37,489 nt of DNA from contig JAFEBB010000071.1 in NCBI GenBank assembly GCA_018266075.1, positions 1-37,489 of the forward strand. The letters are read 5' to 3'. This DNA is from Deltaproteobacteria bacterium (lineage in GTDB: Bacteria > Myxococcota > Myxococcia > Myxococcales > SZAS-1). The notes below the pieces were generated by a model. That model was not told the origin of the DNA, searched no databases, and saw only the letters and a program-made list of their open reading frames with translations. The position numbers and the translations under genes were made by a program. The stretch's first letter is position 1. Every line of letters begins with the position of its first letter. This document shows, one piece after another, positions 7,710 through 16,213 of this stretch.

Positions 7710-9869
7710 ATGCCGTCGATTGCTTCGTCTGCCCGAATCCTGCCCACGCTGGCCGCCGCGCTGCTCCTCGCGAGCTCGGCGGACTGCGCCAAGAGCGTCT
7801 CGGAAACTGGCCCTTCCTCGGGCTCCACGGCCGCCGGCGCGACCGCCACGGGTACCACGGGCGCCACGGGCAGCAGCTCGGTGGGCAGCATCGCCAGCAG
7901 CGGCAGCTCCAGCGCGAGCAACTCCACGGCCTCTACCGCCACCGCGAGCAGCGGCAGCAGCTCGGCCACGGGCAGTACCGGCGCCGGATCCACCGGCGGC
8001 TCCACCTCGAGCACCAGTGGCTCCACCTCGGGCGTCAGCTGCGCCGGCGGGACCACGCTCTGTGGCGGCGAGTGCGTGCAGGTCTCGGTGGATCCGAGCA
8101 ACTGCGGCACGTGCGGTCACGCCTGCGCGGCGGGCGAGGTCTGCTCCGCAGGGAGCTGCGCCGTCTCGTGTGGCGGCGGGACGACCCAGTGCGGACAGCT
8201 CTGCGTGCAGCTGGACAGCGACCCGAACCACTGCGGCGCGTGCGGCCATGCCTGCGCGTCGGGCGAGGCTTGCGTGGCCGGCGCGTGCGCGCTGGCTTGC
8301 AACGGCACCGCGTGCAACGGCCAGTGCGTCGACGTCGACGTCGACCCGAACAACTGCGGCAGCTGCAGCCACGCCTGCCTGGTGGGGCAGATCTGCTCGG
8401 CGGGCACGTGCGTCACGCCCTGCGGCCCGGGCACCCAGGCCTGCAATGGCACCTGCACCGACACCTCCCTCGACCCCGCGAACTGCGGGACCTGTGGCCA
8501 CGCCTGCGACCCGGGTCTGGTCTGCTCCGCCGGGCTGTGCGTGCTCACCTGCGGCCCCGGGACGCAGCAGTGCGGCCAGACCTGCGTCGAAACCTCGGTG
8601 GATCCCTCGAACTGCGGCGGCTGTGGCACCGCCTGTCCGTCCAACCAGGTCTGCACCGGCGGCCACTGCTCGTCGTGTCCGCCCAGCTTGACGTCCTGCA
8701 ACGGCCAGTGCGTGGACCTCACGAGTGACGTGAACGACTGCGGGAGCTGCAGTCACGCATGCCCCTACAGCGGTCTGGGGACGCCCGTCTGCACCCAGGG
8801 CCTGTGCTCGACGCAGTGCTACTCGGGCTACGGCGCGTGCACGGGAGGCGGCTACTGCAACACGAACCTCCAAACCGACCCGAACAACTGCGGGGCCTGT
8901 GGCACGGCCTGCACGGACGGCGGGTTCTGCAGCAGCGGCCACTGCACCGCCTGCGCCACGGGTCTCACCTACTGCAGCTACAGCTGCACCAATCTTCAGA
9001 CCGACAACTTCAACTGCGGCAGCTGCAACCACTACTGCTCGGGCAGCCGGCCCAACACGCAGGGCTCGTGCGTGGCGGGGACGTGCACGAACACCTGCTA
9101 CACGGGCTACGTGGACTGCAACGGCGACCCCAGCGACGGCTGCGAAGTGAACGTGAACAATGATCCCGCGAACTGTGGCACGTGCGGCACGGTGTGCGGC
9201 TCGGGGCAGAACTGCGTGTCGGGCCAGTGCCGGAACTGCCCCACGGGCCAGAGCGTCTGCAACAACCAGTGCGTGGACCTGACCGCCAGCACCTCCAACT
9301 GTGGCGCGTGCGGCGTCTCGTGCGCGTACTCCGAACCGAATGGCAGCACGGCATGCGTGGCCGGGACTTGCACGCTGGTATGCCAGGCTGGCTACTTCGA
9401 CTGCGACCACAACCCGCTCAACGGCTGCGAGACCGCTGCCGGCCGCAACAACTGTGGCGCCTGCGGGACGGTGTGCACGCCAGACGAGTTCTGCGTGAAG
9501 TCGCAGCTGTGCTCGACCTGCGCGCCGGTGGACCTGGGCAGCACCGTTCCCCAATCCGTGACCGGAACCACCGTGGCCAAGCCGGACTTGTTCAGCGCGT
9601 CCTGCGGCTACGGGAACGCGCCGGACGCCTACTACTCCTTCACCGCACCTTCGAGCGCCACCTTCAACTTCGACACCACGGGCTCGCTGTTCAGCGCGGC
9701 CCTCGAGGTGCGCAAGGGCACCTGCGACGGCCAGCGTCTGAGCTGCAACCTGGGCTACACCACGGCTGCCCGGGTCTCGGTCGCCCTCACCCAGGGCGAG
9801 ACGGTGGTGGTCATCATCGACGGGTACAACGGAAGCCAGGGCACCTACGTCCTGAACGTGAGCCAGTAG
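7710..9869 (+). CDS. Secreted protein with eleven Cys-rich CGxCGxxC repeats
   Basis: 719 residues. The N-terminus is a hydrophobic export signal (ARILPTLAAALLLASSADC); the Cys suggests a lipoprotein, although Asp before it makes the lipobox atypical. About 80 residues of Ser/Thr/Gly/Ala tether follow. From roughly residue 110 to 608 I count eleven units of about 43 residues, each with the pattern C-N-G-x-C-V-D-x-x-x-D-P-x-N-C-G-x-C-G-x-x-C followed by CxxGxC. Units 7 to 11 are more diverged. The last ~110 residues are Cys-poor beta sandwich-like sequence (DAYYSFTAPSSATFNFDTTGS, then VVVIIDGYNGSQGTYVLNV) resembling the C-terminal domains of myxobacterial secreted proteins. Disulfide-rich, extracellular or surface location is inferred. 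Homologues of this repeat type are often mislabelled with unrelated enzyme names. Confidence 0.8.
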   Translation: MPSIASSARILPTLAAALLLASSADCAKSVSETGPSSGSTAAGATATGTTGATGSSSVGSIASSGSSSASNSTASTATASSGSSSATGSTGAGSTGGSTSSTSGSTSGVSCAGGTTLCGGECVQVSVDPSNCGTCGHACAAGEVCSAGSCAVSCGGGTTQCGQLCVQLDSDPNHCGACGHACASGEACVAGACALACNGTACNGQCVDVDVDPNNCGSCSHACLVGQICSAGTCVTPCGPGTQACNGTCTDTSLDPANCGTCGHACDPGLVCSAGLCVLTCGPGTQQCGQTCVETSVDPSNCGGCGTACPSNQVCTGGHCSSCPPSLTSCNGQCVDLTSDVNDCGSCSHACPYSGLGTPVCTQGLCSTQCYSGYGACTGGGYCNTNLQTDPNNCGACGTACTDGGFCSSGHCTACATGLTYCSYSCTNLQTDNFNCGSCNHYCSGSRPNTQGSCVAGTCTNTCYTGYVDCNGDPSDGCEVNVNNDPANCGTCGTVCGSGQNCVSGQCRNCPTGQSVCNNQCVDLTASTSNCGACGVSCAYSEPNGSTACVAGTCTLVCQAGYFDCDHNPLNGCETAAGRNNCGACGTVCTPDEFCVKSQLCSTCAPVDLGSTVPQSVTGTTVAKPDLFSASCGYGNAPDAYYSFTAPSSATFNFDTTGSLFSAALEVRKGTCDGQRLSCNLGYTTAARVSVALTQGETVVVIIDGYNGSQGTYVLNVSQ
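8038..9525 (+). repeat. Eleven degenerate ~130-bp coding repeats
   Basis: The repeats encode the Cys-rich units of the 7710-9869 gene. Units 1-5 are the most regular; later units carry insertions such as the SGLGTP and SGRPNTQGS-like loops. Spacing of the AACTGCGG(C/G) core codons shows the period. Confidence 0.7.
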
Positions 9870-9872
9870 CGC

Positions 9873-10090
9873 CCTGCGCACGGGCGTACCGTCGCCGACG
9901 TCCGCAGGGTTCGGCGAATTGCACCAATCGGCCATGTGGTGGCACCGCGCGGCCTCGCCCTCAGCGGCTACGGGACGAAGCTCTACTTCCCAGATGGACG
10001 CACGCTTCGGATCTTGAACTTCGAGAGCGCGTCTTGGGAACGTTCTTCCCGGACGGGAACGCCGGCTGGGAGCGAGATCCTTGTGCACGG
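9873..10090 (+). pseudogene. Remnant of an NHL/beta-propeller gene
   Basis: The plus-strand frame through 9936 reads ...VADVRRVRRIAPIGHVVAPR then GLALSGYGTKLYFPDGRTLR and ILNFES...RTGTPAGS. This resembles one to two blades of the 'GLALSGxGTxLYFADGxTIR..DL....TTLAGTPG' propellers common in myxobacterial lipoproteins. There is no signal peptide, no lipobox and no further blades, and it is squeezed between two genes. I read it as a decayed end of a propeller gene rather than an active gene. Confidence 0.4.
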
Positions 10091-10121
10091 TCGCAACCGT
10101 CGTGATCCGATGGATTCGGGT

Positions 10122-11069
10122 CTACGGCGACGACGCCTCAAAGTGGCTGAATCCATAATTCCCCTCCGGGCCCTCGTTGAATCCGAATCCCGGATTGCCG
10201 CTGGGGAACGCGTTGGTCGTATCGGTGTACTGATAGATCTGGTTGCCATTGATGAACATGGTGATCACGTTGCCTCGAATCGTGGCAGCAACCGTGTCAC
10301 CCGGCCCAATCGTGTAGGACGGATCGGACGCGTTCACGAACTCCGTGTAGGGGCTGCCAGAGCTCGGATCGTTCCAGGTGACGATGAGGATGTAGTTGTG
10401 ATTGTAGCCCCAGGTAATTTCATAACCCTGACCGGTCGCGGGATCGGTGCGCAGGTGGAGCTCCACTTCTTCATAGCCATTGGCGTCGGGCGGAATGTTC
10501 GCGACGACGGCCGATGCGCTCTGGTCTGCGCCCCAGGTGCCGGTGAGGACCGCCAGCGCGTCGCCAACGTCATTTGCGGCATTCGGTGATTGGGCAAGTC
10601 CTGGCGACGTGACGGCCACGGGCGCCGCCGGCTTGCAGCCGCAGCCTCCGAGCTCCAACGACCAATTCACGCCGGGACTCCCCACCGTCACGAATTGACC
10701 GCCCTGTGAAATCGGATTCTCGACGGTCGTGAAGTCTGTCGAGAAGGACTGGCCGCCGCTGCTGCCACTGCCGCTGGTCCCCGTGCTCGATGCACCGCTG
10801 CTGCCGCTGCTCGCGGAGCTGCTCGAGCTGCTCGTGCTGGACGCCGTGCTACTGCTGGAGCTGCTGCTCGTGGCACTGCCACTGCTGGAGCTTGTCCCGC
10901 TGGAGCCGGCGGCGCTGCTCGCGCCGCTGCCGACCGATCCGGTCGAGCCATCGGCGCTGGTGGAGGAGCTCGTCGCGGACGAGCTCGACGTGGAAGAGCT
11001 CCCGCTGCAGCCGGTGGCGATGACCGCGAACAGCGCCAGCCGAGACACGCCGACGAAGACCCTTCGCAT
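10122..11069 (-). CDS. Lipoprotein with LamG/concanavalin-like domain
   Basis: The ATG at 11069 has AGGGG 8 bases upstream. Residues 1-21 are a lipoprotein signal (RLALFAVIATGC, Cys21). A Ser/Gly/Thr-rich tether runs to about residue 115. The remaining ~200 residues look like a jelly-roll lectin/glucanase-type sandwich: FSTDFTTVENPISQGGQF at the start, VELHLRTDPATGQGYEITWG in the middle, 'DTVAATIRGNVITMFINGNQIYQYTD' and a closing GFGFNEGPEGNYGFSHFE. This matches the LamG/DUF1080-like pattern used for carbohydrate binding. No catalytic Glu pair is obvious, so binding is more likely than hydrolysis. Same tether style as the lipoproteins at 4038 and 13652. Confidence 0.75.
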   Translation of the reverse strand: MRRVFVGVSRLALFAVIATGCSGSSSTSSSSATSSSTSADGSTGSVGSGASSAAGSSGTSSSSGSATSSSSSSSTASSTSSSSSSASSGSSGASSTGTSGSGSSGGQSFSTDFTTVENPISQGGQFVTVGSPGVNWSLELGGCGCKPAAPVAVTSPGLAQSPNAANDVGDALAVLTGTWGADQSASAVVANIPPDANGYEEVELHLRTDPATGQGYEITWGYNHNYILIVTWNDPSSGSPYTEFVNASDPSYTIGPGDTVAATIRGNVITMFINGNQIYQYTDTTNAFPSGNPGFGFNEGPEGNYGFSHFEASSP

Positions 11070-11342
11070 GGTTGGTCCCCTCGAGGAATCACGACACCGA
11101 TGCCGCTGAACCATAAACCGGGCAGCTCCGCGCGGGGGACGGTGGCAGCGCGGAGATCAAGCGTCGCTCGCCAAGACGTCGAGCGCACATCCGAGCACCC
11201 GCTCGCCCCCGCGGCCTTGACGATGTCGCGGCGCTCGCCGAGTGGGCCCGCTAGGTAATTCTCGGTCGTCGCCTTTCCTCCCTGTCAGGCCGGCCGGCGC
11301 CTCCGCTTTCCCTGGGCGGGGGCGTCCTTTTGTCACCCGCTT

Positions 11343-13652
11343 CTACTGGAAGATCCCCACGCACGGCGCGCCGCCGCAGGTCTGGTCCACGGTCCCGGTG
11401 CTGAAGAAGTCGATCTCCTGCTGAATCGACTCCGGCTGGATCCGCAGCTGGTCGTGCGGATCACCGCAGAGCGCGCCGGCATCGGGCGCGCAGAGGTCAA
11501 CGGGCGGCGTGTTCGTGTCCGGCGCCGGCAGCAAGCCGAAGTTCCACTCCACGATGGCCGAGCCGTTGATCGGCCCCGGGTCGTCGGGCACGCCGTAGAT
11601 CTCGCGGTTCACCGGCGACAGGTTCTTCGCCCCGATCGTGCGCGCAATCAACTCCGCGCCGAGCGGCGTCACTTGATAGTCGCCGAGCGCCGCGTGGATG
11701 AGCACCTGGTGCCCGGGCGTGTTGGGCAAGTTGTTATCCACAATGTACGGCGCATAGCCGTCGGGCTCGGTGCGATCCCAGTCCATCTGGAACATCGCCA
11801 GCAGCAGCTGGATGTCGCGGCTCGTGCCCATCACGTTTTGGAGCAAGTTGAAGAAGTCGGAGAAGTCCGCGCTCCGGTTGAGCAGCAAGTCGTACGGCAT
11901 GCCCGGCTCGCCGAGCACGCCGCGCGTCACGTCGGTGCTCACCGCCATGTACGTCGTGCCAAAGATGCCGCCCTGGCTGTCGCCTCGATACAGATGCGTG
12001 CTGGCGTCGATCGTCGGGTTCCCGTTGAAGAACGTGGCCGGATCCTGGGCCAGGCTATTCATGAGCCGCATCGAGAGCAGCTCGTTGAGGATGCCCTGGT
12101 GCTGCCGGCCGATGTCGGCCTTGAACTTCGTCGGGTCGCCCGCCAGTGCGCCCAGGACGGTGTTCAAATCGTCGGAGGCCATACCCACCAGATCCACGGA
12201 GACGCTCGCGTAGTCGCCCTGGTCGTCGATGGTGGCGAGATAGCCGTTCTGACCCTCGGTCTTCGATCCGAGCAAGCCGTGGCCGTTCTGCAGTGGCGTG
12301 GCCGGACCCGCGTCGCCGGTGGCGGAGACAGGGATCTGCACCTCGAACTCGTACTGGGCGACGCCATTCTGAAGCACCCCGCCGTCGGCGCCGAAGTTGA
12401 TATCGCCGCCCGGGTTCGGCGTGGTGAGGTACAGCGGGACAGTCATGAGTCCAAAGAGCCGCCGCCAGATGTGCGGATTCGGGTTGTCCTGCGAGCAGTG
12501 GCCCGAGCCGATTTCCTGAGGATTGAGCGCGCTGGTTTGCGTCGCGTTCACGGGGCCGGTGTTGAGGTTGTTGCACGAGGCCGGGTCGTTGAAGGGCGCG
12601 CCGCCGTCGGTCGGCGTCAGCAACGGCAGCGACGGGAAGAGTGTGTAGCTCGGGCCCGCCTGGCCCACTTGCGCGAGCGCGTCGTCGCGCATCTGCAGGA
12701 ACCAGCGCGTGTTGTTCTCGCGGCTCGCGGTCGAGAAGTCCCACGCGAGCTGCAGGTCACTGGTGGTGATGCCGGCGTCGCTGAGCTTCGAGAAGATGTC
12801 CGCGTAGAGCGTGCGACGAAGATCCACGCTCGGCTCACACGAAGCCGTTCCGTCGCGCAGCGCCTGGAATGCGGGCGTGGGCGCGAGGTCGTTGCCACTT
12901 GCATCTTTCACATGGCGGATGGCGACGATGTACCGGTGCCCGTCGAGCAAGCGCATGGCCGGACGAATGATGAAGGTGCGATCGGTGTCCGCATCGTTGG
13001 GGAGCTCCATGTCGAGCTCCGCCCAATGCGGCACGAGCGTGCCGCTCTCGGCATCGAGGAGGATGGTCGGCGACGCGGTGGTGACCGAGTCGGCCAGCGT
13101 GTGCTGCGTGGGCAAGCCGGTGATCGTCGCGCCCGGGAGATGCGTGAGGATCGACATGCCCGGCGAGAAGCCGTCCTGGTCCGACACCAGCGACGTCTTC
13201 ACGTGCGCCTGGAGGTTCTTCATGTACGGCATGGCGTCGCTCGGCACCTGCACGCGCTTGCCCGTGACCGCGCTCGCGTCGTCCACCAGGTACACGTTCG
13301 AAGGGAATGGATAGCCGCACTGCGTGGGCACGATGGGATCGCACGCGCCCTGCAGCAGCGGGACAGCATCGGGCGGCGGCGTGGGCGGCGTCGAGCAGCC
13401 CGAAGATCCCGAAGAGCCCGTGCTGCTGCTCGAGGAGCTGCTCGACGTTCCGGTCGACGTCGAGCCGGAGCTCGAGCCGCTGCCGCCGCTGGAGCTTCCC
13501 GCCGTGCTGGCGCTCGTGCCCGAGGAGCCGCCCGTGGCCGTGGACGACGTACTCGAGGTCGAAGAGGACGAGCCGGTCTTGCTCGAGCTGCAAGCGACGG
13601 AAAGCAGCGCGGCGAGCGAAAGCGACAGCAGGTGCGAGGTTCGTGCGTTCAT
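11343..13652 (-). CDS. Large lipoprotein with alpha/beta-hydrolase (esterase-like) fold
   Basis: 769 residues from ATG 13652 (AGGG about 10 bases upstream). The lipobox LSVAC gives Cys21, then a Ser/Thr/Gly tether to about residue 85. The body starts with DPIVPTQCGYPFPSNVYLVDD, seen in a family of large bacterial secreted lipase/esterase-like proteins. The nucleophile elbow is G-D-S-Q-G-G at 557-562 with Ser559. Candidate partners are the Asp in HAALGDYQVTP and the late His in DPHDQLR. An 'AGGVLQNGVAQYEFEVQIP'-type insert lies between. Probable substrates are lipids or esters outside the cell, but activity is untested. Its own operon: the next minus gene starts 270 bases further on. Plus-strand open frames over this gene are shadows. 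Confidence 0.75.
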   Translation of the reverse strand: MNARTSHLLSLSLAALLSVACSSSKTGSSSSTSSTSSTATGGSSGTSASTAGSSSGGSGSSSGSTSTGTSSSSSSSSTGSSGSSGCSTPPTPPPDAVPLLQGACDPIVPTQCGYPFPSNVYLVDDASAVTGKRVQVPSDAMPYMKNLQAHVKTSLVSDQDGFSPGMSILTHLPGATITGLPTQHTLADSVTTASPTILLDAESGTLVPHWAELDMELPNDADTDRTFIIRPAMRLLDGHRYIVAIRHVKDASGNDLAPTPAFQALRDGTASCEPSVDLRRTLYADIFSKLSDAGITTSDLQLAWDFSTASRENNTRWFLQMRDDALAQVGQAGPSYTLFPSLPLLTPTDGGAPFNDPASCNNLNTGPVNATQTSALNPQEIGSGHCSQDNPNPHIWRRLFGLMTVPLYLTTPNPGGDINFGADGGVLQNGVAQYEFEVQIPVSATGDAGPATPLQNGHGLLGSKTEGQNGYLATIDDQGDYASVSVDLVGMASDDLNTVLGALAGDPTKFKADIGRQHQGILNELLSMRLMNSLAQDPATFFNGNPTIDASTHLYRGDSQGGIFGTTYMAVSTDVTRGVLGEPGMPYDLLLNRSADFSDFFNLLQNVMGTSRDIQLLLAMFQMDWDRTEPDGYAPYIVDNNLPNTPGHQVLIHAALGDYQVTPLGAELIARTIGAKNLSPVNREIYGVPDDPGPINGSAIVEWNFGLLPAPDTNTPPVDLCAPDAGALCGDPHDQLRIQPESIQQEIDFFSTGTVDQTCGGAPCVGIFQ

Positions 13653-13778
13653 GGCGACGCACCCTAGTGCGATGCAGCGCGGACGTCGATAGCGCGCAGC
13701 GTCACTCTTCCTTCGCCACGATCTCTTGCTCGTGCGTGAAGGGCATCGACGTGGCGCGATTCCCAATCCATGAGCACG

Positions 13779-13886
13779 TCAAGCCAAGATCTTCGTGAGC
13801 TGAACCATCTCATTCTCATGGAGGGTAATCGTATAGCGGTGCCTGCCGAAGAGCCGGATCAACTTCGAGTGATTCTCGGCCGTGTT
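13779..13886 (-). other. In-frame continuation of the GNAT gene after TAG
   Basis: Immediately after the TAG at 13887-13889 the same frame continues for 35 codons, NTAENHSKLIRLFGRHRYTI then TLHENEMVQLTKILA, ending in TGA at 13779-13781. The N-x-x-x-x-x-x-x-LIRLFGRHRY part matches the normal closing 'N..AIRLYEKLGF' of GNAT acetyltransferases, so the TAG falls inside the ancestral domain. Confidence 0.65.
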
Positions 13887-14318
13887 CTAGATGATCTTCG
13901 GCATCTTCATTTCGCGAAACCATCGCTCGACATGTTCAAGGAACAAGGTCGCGACGCCCTGGTTCCGCATGCGCGGCTCCACGAAGACGGTCGAGAGATA
14001 TCCAAAAGCGTGACCGGCCTCCGCGGGATCAATTCGGGCGATGGCGTGCCCGACGATCTTCCGAGAAGGCTCTTCGGCGAGAAACACGCGCCCGTTCGTG
14101 TTCTCGGGGTCGAGGTGCCAGCGAACGCGCTGCACCAGCCAGTCCATCGAGTACATGGTTGTGCCGCGCTCGACCCCAAGGACTTTGACCATCGTCTCGC
14201 GCATCCGTGAGGCGACAAGTTCCACTTCTTCAGACGATCCGCGATCGATCTCGCGAATTCGAATCGGAACGGGGACGCCGGCGGGCACCGGCACCATTAC
14301 GATGGGCGGTGACGACAT
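13887..14318 (-). CDS. GNAT acetyltransferase, cut short by in-frame TAG
   Basis: Starting at ATG 14318 (143 residues), the protein has a GNAT domain: 'PIRIREIDRGSSEEVELVASRM' opens it, then VFLAEEPSRKIVGHAIARI. The acetyl-CoA loop region follows as YLSTVFVEPRMRNQGVATLF (R/Q-x-x-G-x-A type: R-N-Q-G-V-A) and the helix LEHVERWFREMKMPKII. The frame then meets TAG at 13887-13889, before the last strand and helix. An alternative TTG/GTG start near 14372 would add a hydrophobic stretch VVGLVAVVVAIVVPRLI, which could anchor it to the membrane; I find no ribosome site supporting it. The substrate is unknown. Whether the shortened enzyme folds is doubtful: GNAT enzymes use the missing beta7. Confidence 0.65.
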   Translation of the reverse strand: MSSPPIVMVPVPAGVPVPIRIREIDRGSSEEVELVASRMRETMVKVLGVERGTTMYSMDWLVQRVRWHLDPENTNGRVFLAEEPSRKIVGHAIARIDPAEAGHAFGYLSTVFVEPRMRNQGVATLFLEHVERWFREMKMPKII

Positions 14319-14435
14319 GATCAGCCGCGGCACCACAATCGCAACAACGACCGCGACAAGGCCCACCACCAACCCGATGACGCTTCACGTGTTCACGCGC
14401 GCAAGCTACGTGAAGCGCGACAGCCGCGCCATCCA

Positions 14436-14711
14436 TCAGCCCACGGGCTCCGCGAACAACGAGAACGATGGCGCGCCATCCGGCAGCACCTCGCTGAAGA
14501 TGGTGAGCACCGCCTGGCCACCGTCCGCGTCGATGTACACGAACCGCGTGGCGCGACGATTGCCGGGGAGAATTTGCGTGTCGCGGGCGAGCACCTGGGG
14601 CGCGGGCTGCTGGCGCACCAGCTGTCGGATGAAGTCGACAGGCCCGACGACGCGCAGCTCCGCCTCGAGCTCCGCTTGACGATCCAGCAGGTCCGCCACG
14701 TTCACGGACAT
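14436..14711 (-). CDS. Hypothetical protein (91 aa)
   Basis: The ATG at 14711 has GAGG 5 bases upstream, a better choice than the upstream ATG at 14765. The product has an N-terminal amphipathic helix (NVADLLDRQAELEAELRVVG), then VDFIRQLVRQQPAPQVLARD and a beta-rich end (RFVYIDADGGQAVLTIFSEV). No signal peptide. It lies between the aldo/keto reductase and the GNAT gene on the same strand. The family is not recognised. Confidence 0.6.
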   Translation of the reverse strand: MSVNVADLLDRQAELEAELRVVGPVDFIRQLVRQQPAPQVLARDTQILPGNRRATRFVYIDADGGQAVLTIFSEVLPDGAPSFSLFAEPVG

Positions 14712-14793
14712 CCACCGCCTCGCTCCCCGCCCTGGACATGACCCGGCTGGGCTCGAGGCGTTCACACTTTCGTCATCGCGGATTTCCAGCTCG

Positions 14794-15879
14794 TCAGAAC
14801 CGCTCTTTGTCGTTCTGCGGCGCGGCCGGCCACGCCTGCGACGCCTGGCCGTTGATCGTCGTTCCGCCGTACGCGAACGAAGGCACCATGCCCAGCATGT
14901 CCGTCGGGAACGGCAGGTTCGGCGTGGTGGCCTTGTCCATCTCCGCCACGTGCGCCGGCGTGAGCTTCACATCGAGCGCGCCGAGGTTGTCGTCGAGCTG
15001 CTCCAGCGTCCGTGCGCCGATGATCGTCGACGCCACGCCCGGCCGCCCCTGCACCCACGCCAGCGCCACCCGCGGGACGGTCGTGTTCAGCTCCTTCGCG
15101 ATGCGCTCCATGATGTCGAGCAAATCGAACGTGCGATCGTCGAGGAAGTTGGTCACGCGCGCGCCGCGGCCCGCCTCGTGCTTGCCCTTGTCGGCGCGCT
15201 TGTACTTGCCGGAGAGCGCGCCGCCACGCAGCGGCCCCCAGGGCGTGATGCCCAGGCCGAGCTCCAGCGCCATGGGCACCAGCTCGCCCTCCACGGTGCG
15301 CTGCAGCAGTGAATATTCAATTTGCAATGCCACCAGCGGCGCCCAGCCACGGAGCTTTGCGAGCGTCTGCGCCTCGGCGCACTTCCACGCGGGCGTGTCG
15401 CTGAAGCCGATGTAGCGGACCTTGCCCTGCTCCACGAGCGTGTCGAGCGCGCGCATCGACTCGTCGATGGGCGTGGTCTTGTCCCAGGCGTGCATCCAGT
15501 AGAGATCGATGTAGTCGGTGCGCAGGCGGCGCAGCGACTCTTCACACTGCGCGATGATCGCCTTACGGCTCGAGCCGCCGCCGTTCGGATCGCCCAGAAA
15601 CATATTTGTTACGAACTTCGTCGCCAGCACGACACGGTCGCGCTTCTTGCGATCGTGGCAGAGGTGCTCGCCAAGGATCACCTCGGAGTGGCCCTTGGTG
15701 TAGCCGTTCGCGGTGTCGATGAAGTTGCCGCCCCGCTCGAGGAAGCGGTCGATGATGCGCTTGGCATCGGCCGGCTCGGAGCCCCAGCCCCATTCCTTTC
15801 CGAAGGTCATCGCTCCGAGACAGAAGGGGCTGACGCGGAGACCGGAGTGGCCGAGGGTGACGTAGTGGTTGAGGGGCAT
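14794..15879 (-). CDS. Aldo/keto reductase
   Basis: 361 residues from ATG 15879. It is an NADPH-dependent TIM-barrel oxidoreductase. The catalytic tetrad is visible: Asp55 and Tyr60 (FIDTANGY), Lys88 (LATKF) and His130 (LYWMHAWD). C-terminal coenzyme-binding residues appear in 'VASTIIGARTLEQLDDNLGAL'. Length and motif spacing match the family that includes plant-type voltage-gated channel beta-subunit-like and yeast AAD-type reductases. It probably reduces small aldehydes or ketones in the cytoplasm. The ~330-base upstream region contains its promoter, shared divergently with the gene at 16214. A longer in-frame ORF reaching 16098 is not supported. Confidence 0.85.
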   Translation of the reverse strand: MPLNHYVTLGHSGLRVSPFCLGAMTFGKEWGWGSEPADAKRIIDRFLERGGNFIDTANGYTKGHSEVILGEHLCHDRKKRDRVVLATKFVTNMFLGDPNGGGSSRKAIIAQCEESLRRLRTDYIDLYWMHAWDKTTPIDESMRALDTLVEQGKVRYIGFSDTPAWKCAEAQTLAKLRGWAPLVALQIEYSLLQRTVEGELVPMALELGLGITPWGPLRGGALSGKYKRADKGKHEAGRGARVTNFLDDRTFDLLDIMERIAKELNTTVPRVALAWVQGRPGVASTIIGARTLEQLDDNLGALDVKLTPAHVAEMDKATTPNLPFPTDMLGMVPSFAYGGTTINGQASQAWPAAPQNDKERF

Positions 15880-16213
15880 GGTGGGCGTATGAGTACGCGG
15901 TGCGGCCAGCAGGTGCACCCGATTTCTGCGAGAGCCGCCCTTGTGCAAACACACTCGGACGCGGCCGCGTGTTCCACAGGCCACTCCACTCCAATCGACT
16001 GAGCGCGCCCGGGTAGTCGCCGCTGACACGCTCGGCTGGACCGCTTCCAGCGCGTCGACGCTCGACCCCTCCCTCACCCAGTGAGGCGCCGGAGCCACCG
16101 CACCACGACGCGAGGACCCGGGGTGGGGGCGAGGTGCGTCGCTTCAATCGTCTAAACCGCGCGAATACTGATTACGGATTATCGAGAACAGATCTCTCAA
16201 GAGGAGGACCACC
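15880..16213. other. Divergent intergenic region
   Basis: Contains the upstream regions of the aldo/keto reductase (minus) and the repeat-rich secreted protein (plus). An AT-richer patch at 16142-16185 (with TTCAAT, TACTGA and GATTAT) and GAGGAGG at 16201-16207 give the plus gene a promoter-like start and a strong ribosome site. No gene is seen. Confidence 0.4.

Noticed and set aside
7638-10088. Long minus-strand open frame (816 codons) over the Cys-rich lipoprotein gene
   Set aside because: It is an antisense shadow in high-G+C DNA: Ala/Val/Arg-rich with no recognisable domain, while the plus strand has a signal peptide and regular repeats.
9873-10090. A live small protein gene at 9936
   Set aside because: No start with a ribosome site or signal peptide, and the downstream codons lose propeller pattern; better read as a remnant.
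11454-13667. Long plus-strand open frame (737 codons) over the esterase-like lipoprotein gene
   Set aside because: Arg/His/Val-rich shadow sequence without domains; the minus frame has lipobox, tether and GxSxG.
7415-13889. Genome-wide recoding of TAG as a sense codon
   Set aside because: Several intact genes here end naturally at TAG (for example at 1818-1820, 3093-3095 and 5427-5429), so TAG works as a stop.
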